Assembly: GCA_013396915.1 (NCBI GenBank)
Contig: VWZL01002849.1
Location: 651,108-715,107 of the forward strand
Origin: Stercorarius parasiticus
Lineage: Eukaryota; Chordata; Aves; Charadriiformes; Stercorariidae
Direction of reading: 5' to 3'
DNA: 64,000 nt
The translations under genes and the position numbers were made by a program. The first letter of the stretch is position 1. Each line of letters begins with the position of its first letter. Below, in pieces: positions 25,642 through 38,900 of the stretch. The notes under the pieces were generated by a model. The model ran no database searches, was not told the origin of the DNA, and saw nothing but the letters and a program-made list of their open reading frames with translations.

Positions 25642-28600
25642 AATTGCAGATTAGTAGGAGGTTTAAAAAAGGGAAGGAAGAAAAAGGAAAAAAATGCTCA
25701 ATTTTTGAAAGAGTCAAACCAATCAAGAAAATATATAATTTTAAAAATTTAGAAGTTGTCAGTAATTTTCACATGCACTCAGGCACATTGCCCTTTTATA
25801 TTCCTATGCTTTATAAATTATGAATTCTGGCTGACAAGGAAGCCTAAGGGGGCAACAGGGCTGCGGTGTCAGTAATGCATTGTCATTTCACACTGTGTAT
25901 GTTCCTACTGTACCTAGCTGGATTTTTCAAGTTTAAATAACATTACTGACTGCCAATGACTTCGCTAAAAGATCTGATGAAAATATATGCTCTGTTGGTA
26001 AGATGCTAATCCGTATTACCTAGAAAAAGGTCAAATACTTTGGGACATAGTCAGTTTTTTTGTCTACCTTGATCTTCAGATGTGGCTGTGTTCCCTCACC
26101 ATGATTCACCTATTTTGAGTTAGACAGTGAAGTAGAAACCCTGTTTTCCAGCATTTAGTAGAATGAAATTTGAGGAGAAAAGACAGGTGCTCTGTGAGAT
26201 TTTAGATGACTCCTGTTGCTAAGGAAACAATTTCTTTTGGCTTTGTAAGGCTTGGTAATGGTGGTCCTGGCTGCAAATTGGGCAGTATAGAACAAAGGAG
26301 GCTATTTATCTAATGTAATTATATATGTACACACATTCGCACACTTACCCTCACATTAAGGAAGGAAAGATTTAGTAAAAAGTGACTTATGAAAGCATTC
26401 AAGTTGGAAAATGTTCTGAATATCTTTTGAGGAATATGTTGATACTGGTTTAAGTGAAACCCATCGCTAGATTTTAGAACCTACCTGAAAATATGATGTT
26501 CAAACTGAAAAAAAAAAAAGAAAAAAAGAAGGTGAAATGCAAAGAGCTCATTTATGTCCCATTCCAGCCAAGTACTTAACCAGGTGCTTAATATTTAAAA
26601 TATAGACTCAAAAGAAGGTGAATAATACTTACAATTTGGAAATTGTGGAATCTACCTCTTTTTTACTTTGAACATGTGACTAAGTTCAAATCTGAAAATC
26701 TGATTCATGATCTAATATATAATTTTAATATTTTACTGATATAACACAATATAATATTCTTTGAGTTAAAATGGAAAGGGAAACTCCTAAGGATGGTCTT
26801 TTGGACATAGGAGGGGAGTGAAGCAATGTGGAAAGACACCAAGTGGAAATTCACCAACTGATTGAAAAATTGATTGATAGTCCTGGATCATATAAAAGGA
26901 GAAATGCTTGCACAGTGATGATGGGGGTGGAAAATGCACCAGGAATATCAAAGCAACAGATTTTGTTCTGTGGAGAAAATATAAATCCATTTTAATTAGG
27001 TGTCCAAATCTCATGCTCAGTTATGGCAAGGTGGGGATAGTAGCCATAAGGATTTTCCTTTCATAAGGATTAAGTTTGGAAGCTGTGGTTAGAAATCAAG
27101 GACAGTAAGAAATTAAGAGAGGAAAAAAAGATGAGACTGGGTGCAAGTCTGAAAGGAAGAAATGGCAATCTTATAAAGAATAATGCCTCTGCAACAAAAA
27201 GGATTGACTAAAGTCTGGATTAATATCACAGACTGCCTTTTTTAGAACAGAAGCATATTCTATAAACACTAGATTTGTGGAGGAAAAACGTCCTCTGCTT
27301 TATTTTTTTTCTTCTTGTTAAGACCATGGTTGTCACTCCAGAAAATAAAAAATGAGAGAGGTTTAAAAACGTCATTTGTGTGATGTGGATTCTGACTTTC
27401 AGTTGTCTCACTGAGATTGACAATTACCAAGGTGAAATAAGAATTTACGTAGAAAATTTTGAGTATGGAAGACTTTATTTTCATTGAAAAAAGAAAAATA
27501 TCATCCAACATTTTCTACTAGACTTAAAGTCTTAAAGTCACCAATAGGCTATTTATCCTATTATTTTAAAGGAGTGCTTTCTCAGGTCTTTCTGAGAAGT
27601 GCCATCTAGAAGATGCCTAAGGGACATTGTTTTCTTCTCTTGTGAGGAAGTATCTAAGCCTCACTGTGTCTGCAAGACAATATTAATTGTTCTAAAATAA
27701 GATTTTTTTTATTTTTTGTTTTTATTTGATCACAAAATACATAAGGTCTCTTCAAAAATTACAAAAAGACATGACTCATGCAGCATTTTCAGCTCAAAAA
27801 TGGAGGAGTGCCAGTGAGTAAGAGAATGGTACTATGTAATTCAACTGTTTTTAGTTCTATATAAAAGATTTCCCATTAGTATAATGATGAACAGAAATAT
27901 GTAACCTTGAAAGGAATTTGGTTTTGCCATGTTCAGGAAAAGTTTTTTTTCCTCTATAGCCAAAAGGAAGCTCTGATTTTTTTTTGATTTTCTGCTGTTA
28001 AATTGGCCTTATACAAGCTCATCACTGGAATAACATAGGTAATAAGTCTGTGTTTCCTTTGTGACCAAACACGAGACTGATGAACAAATAATGAACTAGC
28101 CATTTGTATTACTTTCATGATGTGATGTTAAAAGGAAGCAAAATGGTAGCTGAAGATAATATGTAGTGTTGTTCAATATCAATGCAATTTAACATGGAAA
28201 TGAGAGACAAATCGTGAAGGTCTTCACTTTTATTAACTGAAATACAGATTCATCTCTCTCAGCAGCTCCAGCCAATCAGAAGTGAGACAATTTAGTTTCT
28301 TAAAAAAAACACTCAAAACCAAATTCAAACATTAATTTGGTTACTAAGATTTTGGAAGCACCTTTACCCAGTGTAAAAAATGAAAGGTTTACAGTGTTCA
28401 GAGAAAAAAGTTGAATCTTGGAGGGCATGACTGAGTGTAAGTCAATTTTAGAAGACCAGCTGACTGATGTGAGTCTTGATCAAGTATTCAAAACTGCTAG
28501 TATAAAATGAATACACTGTATCTCTATTATTATCATAAAATAATTCATGCTGGGCTTTTATCAAACTCAGACTCAAACAGAAAACAGGAAATATTTACAC

Positions 28601-28683
28601 TGCCCTAAAAAACCTAATGAAATAGGAAATAACCTAAATAGGATTTTAAGGGATATTTAAATAAAACAAAGTTATAAAGTTAC

Positions 28684-28715
28684 ATTTACTGTAATCATTA
28701 TTTACTGTAATGATT
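28684..28715. repeat. 16-bp tandem duplication
   Basis: ATTTACTGTAATCATT is followed directly by ATTTACTGTAATGATT. The single difference also creates a short inverted repeat (AATCATT/AATGATT). Confidence 0.8.
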
Positions 28716-29587
28716 ATCTTGCTTCTCTCTGTAGTACAAGACAATAAGGAAAAAAAACCCTGGTAAATATTAAGTAGTTCTCAATGATAATGTGGCTTTT
28801 AGCTAATAAGTGTGTTTTATTATATGTTTTCCATCTGTCTAGTAATTATTTTGGCTCTTACAACAACAGTAGCACTAACATAATAAACCAATTAGATTTC
28901 CAGCATACAGTCTCCCTCCACAATAAAAGCTGCTTGAACCAACTACTTTTCTGAGTAAGCTTGCATATAAAGATTCAAAACATTCTTTTACTTTGTTTTT
29001 GGGTTTTTTTCTCGTTTTATTGTCTATAGCAAACATTCATTACAATTGACATATCTTATATACCTGAGACGTTTTTAGAATGTGGTACATACTGGGAGAA
29101 AAAACCAGTTATCAAAACTCAGAGATTTAAACCAAGCTCTAAACTTCAAGAGGCTCAAGTGAACTTTCTTCTGCGGATCTCTGTCAACCCAACACATTTC
29201 CCCACTCCTTGAATCAAATGAGACATTTGCTTTAACCTTAAGTGGAAGAAAATGGTTTCCCTTAGACAGTAACAATGTTACTTCTTTATGGTTGCACCTT
29301 ATCAATTACTAGATGTGAAAATATTAGATCCTACAATTCAATAACCTGTCATCAGATCTTATGAAGTCTACTCATTTGAAGACTTCCTCTGGACTGAAAA
29401 GGACTCTACTAGACTAAAATGCACGCTGAAAAATGTCTGAAGCACATAAATATCTTTTCTAATAGTGGTTTTGAAAAAGATATCTAAATGTTTTTATACT
29501 CATTGTAGGCATAATTAATATCAATAAACTTTAATGTAACACATAAACCAATTCAGTATTATGACCCAAAGAGGTGTCCATTCATTT

Positions 29588-29625
29588 AAAAGAAAAAAAA
29601 AAAAAAAGAAAGAAAAAAACCCCAT
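29588..29625. repeat. A-rich tract
   Basis: A runs are broken by G and followed by CCCC. Low complexity. Confidence 0.7.
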
Positions 29626-30997
29626 GTTGAATAGAATTCGAACCACTACTTCCAAGAAATGGACAAGACATGAAGTAATATATCACTGGCTATCTACAAG
29701 CAACATTTAAATTAAAGCCACTAGGTGTCAGCATCTAAATATTCCTAAAGAGATTTATCTGCCAAAAAAAGCAATTGGCAATAAAGAAATACACAAGATT
29801 GTAGGTGGTTGGCCATGTCCTTACAAAACCGTGGACGAAAGCCCTAAACTTATCAGGCTCGCTGACAAATATTAGAATGGTTGAGAAATATTTTTCCATG
29901 ACAGTTAAACAGACCTTTAGTAGTTTGACTTCATAATAAATGTTTTCCCAACCAAAACCTTCTGATATCAAAAGATGGCCTTGTTGTCATGAGACACTGT
30001 CTCACACAGATTCTTCATACTTGCATATTCGCTGAGTTGCTTAGCCCTTGTACTGCAATTCCTCAGTAGAAATCCTTATTCTGTAGTAGCATACTGTTTT
30101 CACTGATACCCTAATGTGGCCCCCCAGCAATGATGACATAGCTTACTGGCAGCACAAAAATGAGGGGCAAATTTAAGTCATTTATCTTACTAATGAGCTG
30201 TTATTAAAGTAGAGCTAATAACTCAAAAGAGCAGGATGCTCAAGGCAGGTAATACTGATTTAACAAGCACACTGAAATGACAGTGTACTTCAGTCACTGT
30301 GGCCTGGTACTTCTGTAGCAAAGCAATGCTTCTCCTTGTGATGCAAGGGGGAGTTTATGTGTCTGACAGGGGAGCATGTGACCAAAGGTGGTTAGTACTC
30401 CTGATTCATCCCTAGCTCTTTCAGCTGTTGACAAACTCCTGGCATGTCACCTCATGTAATTCACGTAAGGCTCTTCGTTATATTACTGTTCTAATAAGTA
30501 GTGACATTTCCTTGAATTTACACAATACTGCTTATTGGATATACCATAAATATCTAATGAAAACCATAGATAGCCCTTAGAGAATTCAGAAAGCATCTGA
30601 AGGGTTTTAATAGCTATTCAACTATGATTAATGAAATATCTAAATGACACACTAGTATGAGAGTGATATAGATTCAATAGCCATGCTTGTATAGAGCCAT
30701 AAAGATTGTACACTGATGTTAAAAGTGTTGGGTGTTTATAATTCCAACGATTTTCTGCATAACTGTGCAGACTGTCATAATAAAGACATTCTAAATAAAA
30801 ACAGGGTGGTCTATGCTGAAGTTTAGCATAAATGTCTCAATTTTTTTCAAAGTATAGAGGATAATTTTAAGTAAGGAACAGCATGGTGATTGCTGCAAAA
30901 ATAGAATAGATCCAGAATAAAGTATAGCTCCTTAGGTTAATCAGCTCCCATGTATGGTAAGGATGTAAACTAGGCTATCTCTCAATGCTGAAGAGAT

Positions 30998-31031
30998 AGA
31001 CACAGAGAAAGAGAGGTAGAGAAAGAGAGTG
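30998..31031. repeat. GA-rich simple repeat
   Basis: Imperfect AGAGAAAGAG units. Confidence 0.6.
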
Positions 31032-31499
31032 TGGCAGTACATGCAGCTCAGACAGATGAAGAACAAAACCAGAAAATAGCTAACAACTCTGGCAGCTTGA
31101 AACAGAAATCAGACAGAAAGTTCCACCAGTTTTTGTTTTGTTTTTTTTTTTACCCCATATTTTGACCGCAGCCACCCATCAGTGTTGTGCCCTTTAAGTT
31201 ATCTACTGTATATGGGTATATGTGTATAGTAAATTCTCAAATATGAGAGAGAGATATTTGGCTTTCTGTCCTTAGGGGATCAGGTCATCCTGCTGTCCCC
31301 TGCCCCAGGAAATAGTCCAGAAGAGTTGCCTTACAGAATGAAGTCATGCCAATAGCACTGATATTACAGATCTGCAGAGAAAGTTTTTTAAAGAGAATTC
31401 TATTTTTTAGGTAATAAATTAGTTTTTTCTTTCCTAAAATTGTCTTCATAATTCCCCACCTTTTGACACAAGCAAACAGGCAGCTTTTTTTTTTGCCCC

Positions 31500-31524
31500 N
31501 NNNNNNNNNNNNNNNNNNNNNNNN
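31500..31524. other. Assembly gap (25 N)
   Basis: Twenty-five N follow a T10 run and GCCCC. The true length of the missing sequence is unknown. Confidence 0.99.
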
Positions 31525-33095
31525 GAAGCACTAACAAATAGAAACTATAGAAGTATTTTCCTGAAGGAGGTTCTTGACCTTCTTTCTGCTTCTAAATTAT
31601 AATGCTATGCAATTGTCCTTATGAAAATTTGTTTCCAGAAGTCTAAGCAGCTGTTCTGAAAAAGTTTAAGTGTCAACAAATCAAGGCTACAAAAACACAG
31701 TGAGTAGTTTTGAAGGTTTGTTGAGACATCTTCTGACCCAGGGACTGCCTACTTCTAAAGGCAGCTGTTGTCATAGTGCATTATATATTTAAATGAAGTA
31801 TCAGAGAAGGGTAGTTTTCCTGTTTTGTATCTTTCAGCATAGCACCAAAATGGATGAGAGGATTTACAAGATTCTTCAGTTCTTTCAGTGTAAAAGTAGA
31901 GAGCTCATCTAACATGCATCTTCAGAATGACAGCATCTGAAGAGCTGTGAGTCTTGTAGAGTAATACTGGCACAAAAATAAACTGATTTAGGTTGAATCT
32001 GGTGACCATGTTGGGGAAGAAGCTGAAGATTGGAGCAAAAACCAATCCTAGCTCTAAGAAAGATTATTAAGAGAAAAACATGCCAAAAGAACTCTCACTG
32101 TGACAGGGCTGAAGTAATTTCCACTAGAACAGGAACTTCAAAGGACAGGAAAAGGAAGTAGCATACCTAAATAAGACTAAAACATCCACTCAGAAATAAC
32201 ATTTTATCTTTCAGCTTGTTAATTCTTTGCCATTCCCACTGTGAAGCACTCGCGTATGAAGCACTTGGAGTTTATGGCTTTTCTGACAGTAGGCAAAGAG
32301 CCTGCTAGGAGGTCATTCAAAGCTAAATTCTCCAATCTTCCCAGTGCAGCTGCTGGATCCTCCTCCATGGATTACTCTATTTGTGCATTTCAGCACTCAG
32401 AGAAACAGCGATAAATCCCTCTATGATTCCATCTACTCCACTTGGAAGTGACGAGTCCTTGAGAACACCGCCTTTCATTTATCCTCCCCCTTTTCCTTTA
32501 AGGAACAATACTCAATCAATTGACTCTGGCAATTGTAGCTTAGTCCCCCAAACAGCCTACTAAACTGGTTTAGTCAACGAAATTAACTTTCTCTCTCACT
32601 CCTCCCTCTGAGGAAATCTCCTGATTCATATGGGAATACGGTGTAGTTGAGGCAACCTTGGCACAGCAGGAGGGAGAAGTACAAGACCTCCACTCTTGAT
32701 GCCTGAGGGATAAGATACCTGGGTTGGGAGGGTTTTCTAAAAACAATCCGTATTTACCTCCAATGCTTTGTTGCTAATCATAATAAAGATGCTCGTTTTA
32801 CAAAAGCTGTCATTCTGTTTCACTCACCACAAGCTCCCTGGGGCAGGGAGCTGGCTGAACCTTGAGGCAGACCTGCAGGAGGAAGGCCGTGCAGACCCAT
32901 GGGCAACGCCCCACTTGAAGCCAAGGCACAGGACAGGGCAGGAACTCCAACCACTGCTAGGAATGAAAGGGGGTGGCAGCGTGCCTGATGCCCCCAGCAC
33001 AACCCTTTCTATCCCAAACTTTTCCCCTTTTAAGGTGGGAGGAGCACTGCAGTGCCCTGTGCTTTTAACTGGGCACTCTCTACACACTGAATCGA
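31525..33095. other. Unique DNA, no gene established
   Basis: Mostly AT-rich. The part at 32820-33060 is richer in GC, with open frames on both strands, none of them recognisable. A short + strand open frame (32381-32563) follows an acceptor-like TTTGTGCATTTCAG but has no donor or family match. Confidence 0.45.
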
Positions 33096-33372
33096 ACCAT
33101 CTCTAGTTTTAATCCATTCCCTCTAGTCCTACCATTACCGAACATCCTAAAAAGTCCCTCACCAGCTTTCTTGTAGGCCCCCTTAAGATACTGGTAGGCC
33201 ACTCTAAGGTCTCTCTGGAGCCTTCATTTTTCCAGACTGAACAACCCCAGCTCTCTCAGCCGGTCCTCACAGGAGAGGTGCTCCAGCCGTCTGATCATCC
33301 TTGTGGCCCTTCTCTGGACGTGTTCCAGCACGTCCATATCTTTCTTGTAGTAGGGGCTCCAGAACTGGACGT
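33096..33372 (-). mobile_element. CR1 LINE, inverted 5' segment of one insertion
   Basis: The + strand carries the reverse complement of the inner part of the CR1 3' region: TAGTTTTAATCCATTCCCTC near 33104, CACCAGCTTTCTTGTAGGCCC near 33160, CTGAACAACCCCAGCTCTCTC near 33237, and GGGGCTCCAGAACTGGACG ending near 33371. It joins directly to a + oriented CR1 segment. The two segments cover neighbouring, essentially non-overlapping parts of the CR1 consensus, so they are most simply one insertion with an inverted 5' part. Confidence 0.9.
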
Positions 33373-33590
33373 TAAGAAGAAGTTCTTCACCATGAGGGTG
33401 ATGAGACACTGAAACAGGTTGCCCAGAGAGGTAGTGGAAGCCCCATCACTGGAAGTTTTTAAGGCCAGGCTGGACGGGGCTGTGAGCAACCTGATCTACT
33501 GGGAGATGTCCCGGCCCATGGCAGGGGCATTGGAACTAGATGATCTTTAAGGTCCCTTCCAACCCTAACAATTCTATGATTCTATGATCA
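33373..33590 (+). mobile_element. CR1 LINE, 3' segment of the same insertion
   Basis: This is + orientation CR1 sequence: AAGAAGAAGTTCTTCACC at the left edge, CAGGTTGCCCAGAGAGGTAG near 33415, GGATGGGG-like CATCACTGGAAGTTTTTAAGG, GATCTTTAAGGTCCCTTCCA near 33542, and terminal ATTCTATG repeats to 33590. The 3' tail is intact. The left edge begins where the inverted segment's consensus position ends, with roughly 15-25 consensus bases missing between them. Confidence 0.95.
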
Positions 33591-33679
33591 CCAATCAGCA
33601 GAAGTCCAGATTTGATTGCTTAAACTGTTGGCAGCTCCTGACTGAAATGATATTTTATCCTTTATCTTTTATTGACTGG

Positions 33680-34076
33680 TACGCCGGGCCAGGGCGAGTA
33701 CAAGTGAAATATCATGGCTGTCAGGGCTGCAGTTCCGACACCAGGGCCCCCCCAGCCCAGCCGTCCAGGAGCTTCCAGAAACCACCAGGCAAGAGCAGCC
33801 TCCGCCATGCCCTGCAGCTGCCTCGTAGCCCTGACCCCAGCCCAGCTGCCCAACCTGCCTGGCACTCGCCGTCTGGGTGCCTCACCTGGAAATTCCTGGG
33901 CTTTTTGGGGCGAGGTGAGACTGTGGCAGCCGGGGACAGGAGCAGAGGAAAAGACAGGGGAAGAGGGGCAGAGGAGAGGGGTAGGAGTGGGGTAAAGAGA
34001 GAAGGAAAGGGGGAGGGAGGGGAGGACGCAGACCTACAGGCCTGCAGTCACCCGCCAGCCCGTGCTGACCCCTGAC
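33680..34076. other. GC-rich block with a purine-rich half, not recognised
   Basis: This is an abrupt GC-rich island in AT-rich DNA. Its left half is C-rich (CCCCCCCAGCCCAGCC) and its right half (about 33930-34025) is a purine-rich stretch of GGGGAAGAGGGGCAGAGG-like units. CpG occurs but well below what the G+C content would predict, so it does not look like an active CpG island. Open frames of 163 and 93 codons exist on the + strand, but the amino-acid content (Pro, Ser, Arg, Gly) simply follows base composition. Confidence 0.5.
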
Positions 34077-35937
34077 AACAACTAGTAATATATCTAAAAA
34101 GGAAAGAATTGATCAGAGCAGCTGAAGTTAGTCATATTTTGCAGGATACGTGCAAGACAAAACGGTGTGTCATACATTGCATGTCTTGTTTCTATCTATT
34201 GCTAAAACACAGGTTGCAATGTCTGTCTTTTCTTAGCAGTTTATCTGTATTCAAGGAAGATAGATAAACTCATTTAAAGAAACCTGGTTTAATGAGGACA
34301 TTATACATGCAGGGCAACAGACGCCCTCCAGAAGCCTAGTGGGTCTGGAGGTAATTACCTGGAAAGTTTGGGATGCAGGTGCCTCTCTACTCTCCTGCCT
34401 GCTGAGCATCCCTCTGCTTTTCTGTCACCTCTCGTCACTGCCCAGCTCCCGGGCTGCCAGGCAGGACTGCAAGTGGTGCTGACTGAGGAAGGCGATTTCT
34501 TCTGCTAAGGGGCGAGGACTGCTGCTATCCCCTCCATCCCCTCCGGAAAACTCAGCCAAGAGAAGGAGATAGATGACAGCAGCTTGAATGACGTACAATC
34601 TGAGCACAGCAGTGATGGTATGAGTGCATTATTCAAATGATCAGGTGGGTTTGGCAGGGATATTTTTAGCTCCAATTATTTTGCGAGTTAACTCTTCACC
34701 AGAGCTTTACAACCTGGGGTGATAGAAGTATATCTTATTTTTTTTATTTATTTCTTAATCTGTATCAGCAATTGCAATACATACATACATCTTGCATTGG
34801 TAATTCCATTTTATTAGCAAGGTGATGTAGTCCTTTACCAAAGGCTACACTTCAGGATTATTTAAGGATTACTATTGATTCACAGAGCTATTACCTCTTT
34901 ACATGGAAAAAATAGATGTCTGAAGTGTATTAGTCTAACTGTTCAAGAGGTGTCCTTTTGCTTCTGAGTAGTGAGAACTCTGTTCTTTACAGACTGATCT
35001 GGGCTGAGAAAACCCCAGACTGCCAGTCTCCTCAATTGTGCCATGACAGCAGTGACAAAAGATGTACTTGGCATAAAAATCCTTAGCATCTAAGTAGCTG
35101 TGGGTGGTAGTCGGGTATCCTGTGGGAGGAACTTGACTGAATTCTCCCACCAATAATCAGATGTAGTGCTGACCTTTAGGTGCAGTGCAAGCCATGTCCC
35201 TTCCCTTATTTATTGGTCCACAGGGATCAAGAAGAGAACCGTTTGCTTTAGGCAATTGTTCTTTTCTTTCTGACAGATGTAAATGTCAAAGGATGTCTGG
35301 GTAGCTTTGGATACCATTTAATGTCACCATTATTTTGGTGACTAACAAAAGCTGCCAGTGCATATATAAACATGACGCAGTAGCCCTCTAGAGGCTAATA
35401 GGAATGGGGAGCCAATGGTATGAAAATGCCTTCACACTGACAATTTTAGTCAGCGGAGCCTCCTGATTAAAAAAAAATAAAAATAAATGCCCGATGTTGT
35501 TGGCAAAGTAGCACTGCCCTATCTTCTGACAAGTTCAGAAACTACCTGGAGGGAATTCTAAAACTGGCTACCTTTTATCCACCCTAGTCCCAAAGAACAC
35601 AAGATCTGTGCCCGATCTATGAGAACTGGCTTTTTCATACAGGACTTCTTTTCAGGAGACATGTATGAGGTTAATAAACCTGCCTCTTGCTGGGATGTTA
35701 TTTGGTGGTTATAGTTCTTCCTCTAGCACACTTCATAAAATCGGTGCCCTTTTGTACTGTGAAGCCTCACAACAGCAGCACAAGCCCTTTCGATCAAATA
35801 CTTGATAATTGTAATTTTCTCTTAGCAGGGTTGCAAGCAAACTGTCTGTCACAAGCAGCTGTTTTAGAACGCATAATTACACCTTCCTGCCATAGCCCAC
35901 ACTGCCTGTGTAAGACATGATGGATGATTTTAAACTT
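34077..35937. other. Unique DNA, no gene established
   Basis: The segment 34370-34620 is richer in GC than its surroundings and ends in GATGGTATGAG, a donor-like string. No open frame there has recognisable character. The rest is AT-rich and featureless. Confidence 0.45.
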
Positions 35938-35971
35938 TTATTATTATTATTACTATTATTATTATTATTTT
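35938..35971. repeat. (ATT)n microsatellite
   Basis: About eleven ATT units with one interruption (ACT). Confidence 0.9.
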
Positions 35972-38900
35972 ACAAAACTGAAGAGTGACATATATTTGAA
36001 GTTTCTTTCTTGAGCCTTGCCTTGATGTAGCTGAGACAGCCTACACCCACCACATAAAACTTTTTTACTCAATTCATTTAAGAAGCCTATTTAGATTTCT
36101 ATCCTGAAAATATATCTGTAAGTATAACACTGTTGGAGTAATATGAGTCTCTTCCATGTCACTTGCTAACTCTTTGTTTGGATCTGTGTCCCTCCTTCTC
36201 TCTCCTGTTTCACTTGAAATTTAAGAATCTTAATACAGTGGTTATATTTTACATTTGCTGTTTTTACATTATACAAAATGTGTATATATACAGCTACTCG
36301 GAGAAGAATAAGGTAGTTTTGTAAAGGAAACTCAAAATTATAGCAATTTAATAACAAAGAATTAAATGAAAAATTCTTCATCTGTGGTTTCATCTCAGGA
36401 AAATGTACTTACCACTGAATTTTTAAAGCTGTTTCAAACCTGACATAACAAGATGAGCAAGCAGTCCATAATCAATAAAGTAAAGGGAGACAAGGATCTG
36501 AGAGATCCTCTCACTCTTAGTCCTCTTCAGAAGAGACAAATACTTTCATTTCAAAGCTGGGAGCTTGCTTACTGAATTTTAGCATTGCAGGTTTATACTC
36601 TACAACAAAGGTATCTGGTAAAAAGCACTTCTCCAAAACTCAAGATTCATAGCAGATTATGACAAGATAGTCAAAAACAAATTATTATTTATTTTTTTTT
36701 AAGAAACAATCACTCATGCAACACTATATCTGGACGCTTAAGAAATAATTATCAGGTAAACTGAAGTTTCTTTCTTCTAATAGACTTTCCAAGGAAATAA
36801 AGAAAAAAACACAGAATAATTGTCAATAAAATGTCACTATTAACGTAGACTGACCATAGAGAAGAACCAGCAATAATATAGCATAGAAGAGAAATTCTAT
36901 GATACTACTGTCATAATTAGAGATGATTGAAGAGATTAATGCATTTTTCCCAAGAACGTTAGTTTAAATTTGAAAGCAAATTTCATATCAGATTTGTAAC
37001 ATTTTTATGATTGCTTTCCATGAAATGTTGAGCTTAGTTGGATGAAATAGTGAATATAAACCTACTCAAATATACTTAAGTATACAATAAAAGCAAAATT
37101 CTCTATGTAATGTGGTGGTGTTTCCACTATATCAGGTGACTGTACACATACAAAATATACAAAGTGCCTCACAATTTAAAAATCAATTCTCATGGGAGGG
37201 CCCAAAACCATGCCTCAGTATATGAAAATTTCTGATGATTACGCACAGCTCTTTTTACAGTCACAAATGTTTTTATTAAACAAGAGTTTAATCAACAGCA
37301 TGTGGAGCCACAGCGAGACACTTTTGCACACAAGGCAGTCCCATGCACAAACCATGCAAGGCCTTTTTCTTCTCTCCTTCTGGACAATATGTGACAGGGC
37401 TGCTCCATCCTTCTTTGCTTTTCTGCTTGTTTCCTGCCAGTTGACAACATGTATCATGCCCAATGGTCACCCCCCAACCTCGTGCGTCTCTTGTCTTCTC
37501 TTTGCTATAGTTTTGCTTTTATCCCAACTAGTTATAAGCTGAGCCAAACTGAACTGTTCATGTTAGCCAGAAATTACCCACTACAATTAATTTTCCATCA
37601 GGAAATCCACATTTTAAGAAATGAAACCAGATAAATACTGGAAAGTCCTCCAAGGTTAAAATTCCTACTTTTCGTTTCCTTTTACCTAAGATAAAACAAA
37701 ACAAAACAAACCAATCAGTTTTACCAGACATCTGCAGGAATGCAGTTCATTTGCTTGTGAATTATTTTTCCATCCTGTCTTCTGTTCCAGTAATTTGTGT
37801 CTTAGGAATTTTGATCTCCATTTGCAAACAATCCATTGCAATATCATCCTCAAACACAGAGAGAATCTCTTGGGGTTAATGTAGTATAAATGTTTATTCG
37901 TAATCAAAGAAACACTTTTGAAGCAAGCACAGAACAAATGACATTTCAGTTCTGATTATATGCCATGAAGTAGTCACAGGGCACTCTAAAAGGGGAAATA
38001 TTTCCTAATTAAAATTAAGAAAAGAGGTTTGCACTTTCACTCCAGGCAATTAAATGTAACATTTGCATGCATATAATTCCATGGGAAACAAAACCCAGGA
38101 AGTGGTTGTTTGAGTGTCTATTAATTAAAAAATCCAACACTTCACTGGTTGTACTAGATGGCCTTTTATACAGTCTCTGTAGGTTAATAATTGAATTAAA
38201 GTGTGCACAAAACGATACCGATGAAGAACTGCTTAAAAAGAACCAATCTCTATTCATAGTAATCATCTGATTATTTTTATTTCCATTAATAAGATGTATA
38301 ATTCAAAGAGGTATATGATTCCAGAATAAAAAATGTCAAGTATCAGATCAACCAAGTACCCATCATGTGCACACAGTGACAGTAGGATTTAGTAGCCTGC
38401 TCTTTGCAGTGGGGCTTTTTTGTGATTGCTAGCCTAAAAAATGAACCAAAGCCAGAATACATATATAGAAAGTATTTACTTTGGGAAAAATTCTCCTGTA
38501 AAAGAAAATGGAAAATTGTCGAGGAAAATACTGTCATCTGCTACTCAATCTGCAGTTGTCTTTAGGTAGAAAGTAAGTTCAACTAAACCCTGTGAAACAA
38601 CAGACTGAAGAGCCAATGGTCCACTAGTGTAGCTAGATCAATATAAAGGAAAAGAAACATGGGCTTCATTTCACTCCAACACTCTTGAAGATGACCTGCT
38701 GAAGATTTATCAGTTTTATATAGGAGGATTTGCCCTTCTTCTCCTCCTTATTTTGTTGAAAATTGTAGAAAGTGAAATATAGCAAGAAATCTAAGAGGAA
38801 AAAAAAGTACAGTTTGAAGACACCAGGCCATTCTTGCTTCTGGTTTCTGTCAATAAAAGTAAACTAATCAAGGACTGATTTGTAAGGCTGTGTTTTTGTT

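Larger units (their letters stand above)
25642..31499. other. Unique AT-rich DNA, no gene seen
   Basis: I see no gene or dispersed repeat. The block 25840-26040 is less biased in composition and could be a conserved non-coding element. Small features are listed separately. Confidence 0.5.

Noticed and set aside
33584..34075. 163-codon + strand open frame
   Set aside because: It starts in the CR1 tail and runs through a GC-rich block. The composition is explained by base content, and no domain or splice support is seen.
37192..37542. 116-codon + strand open frame
   Set aside because: Same chance argument. Competing frames are open on the other strand, and no recognisable motif is seen.
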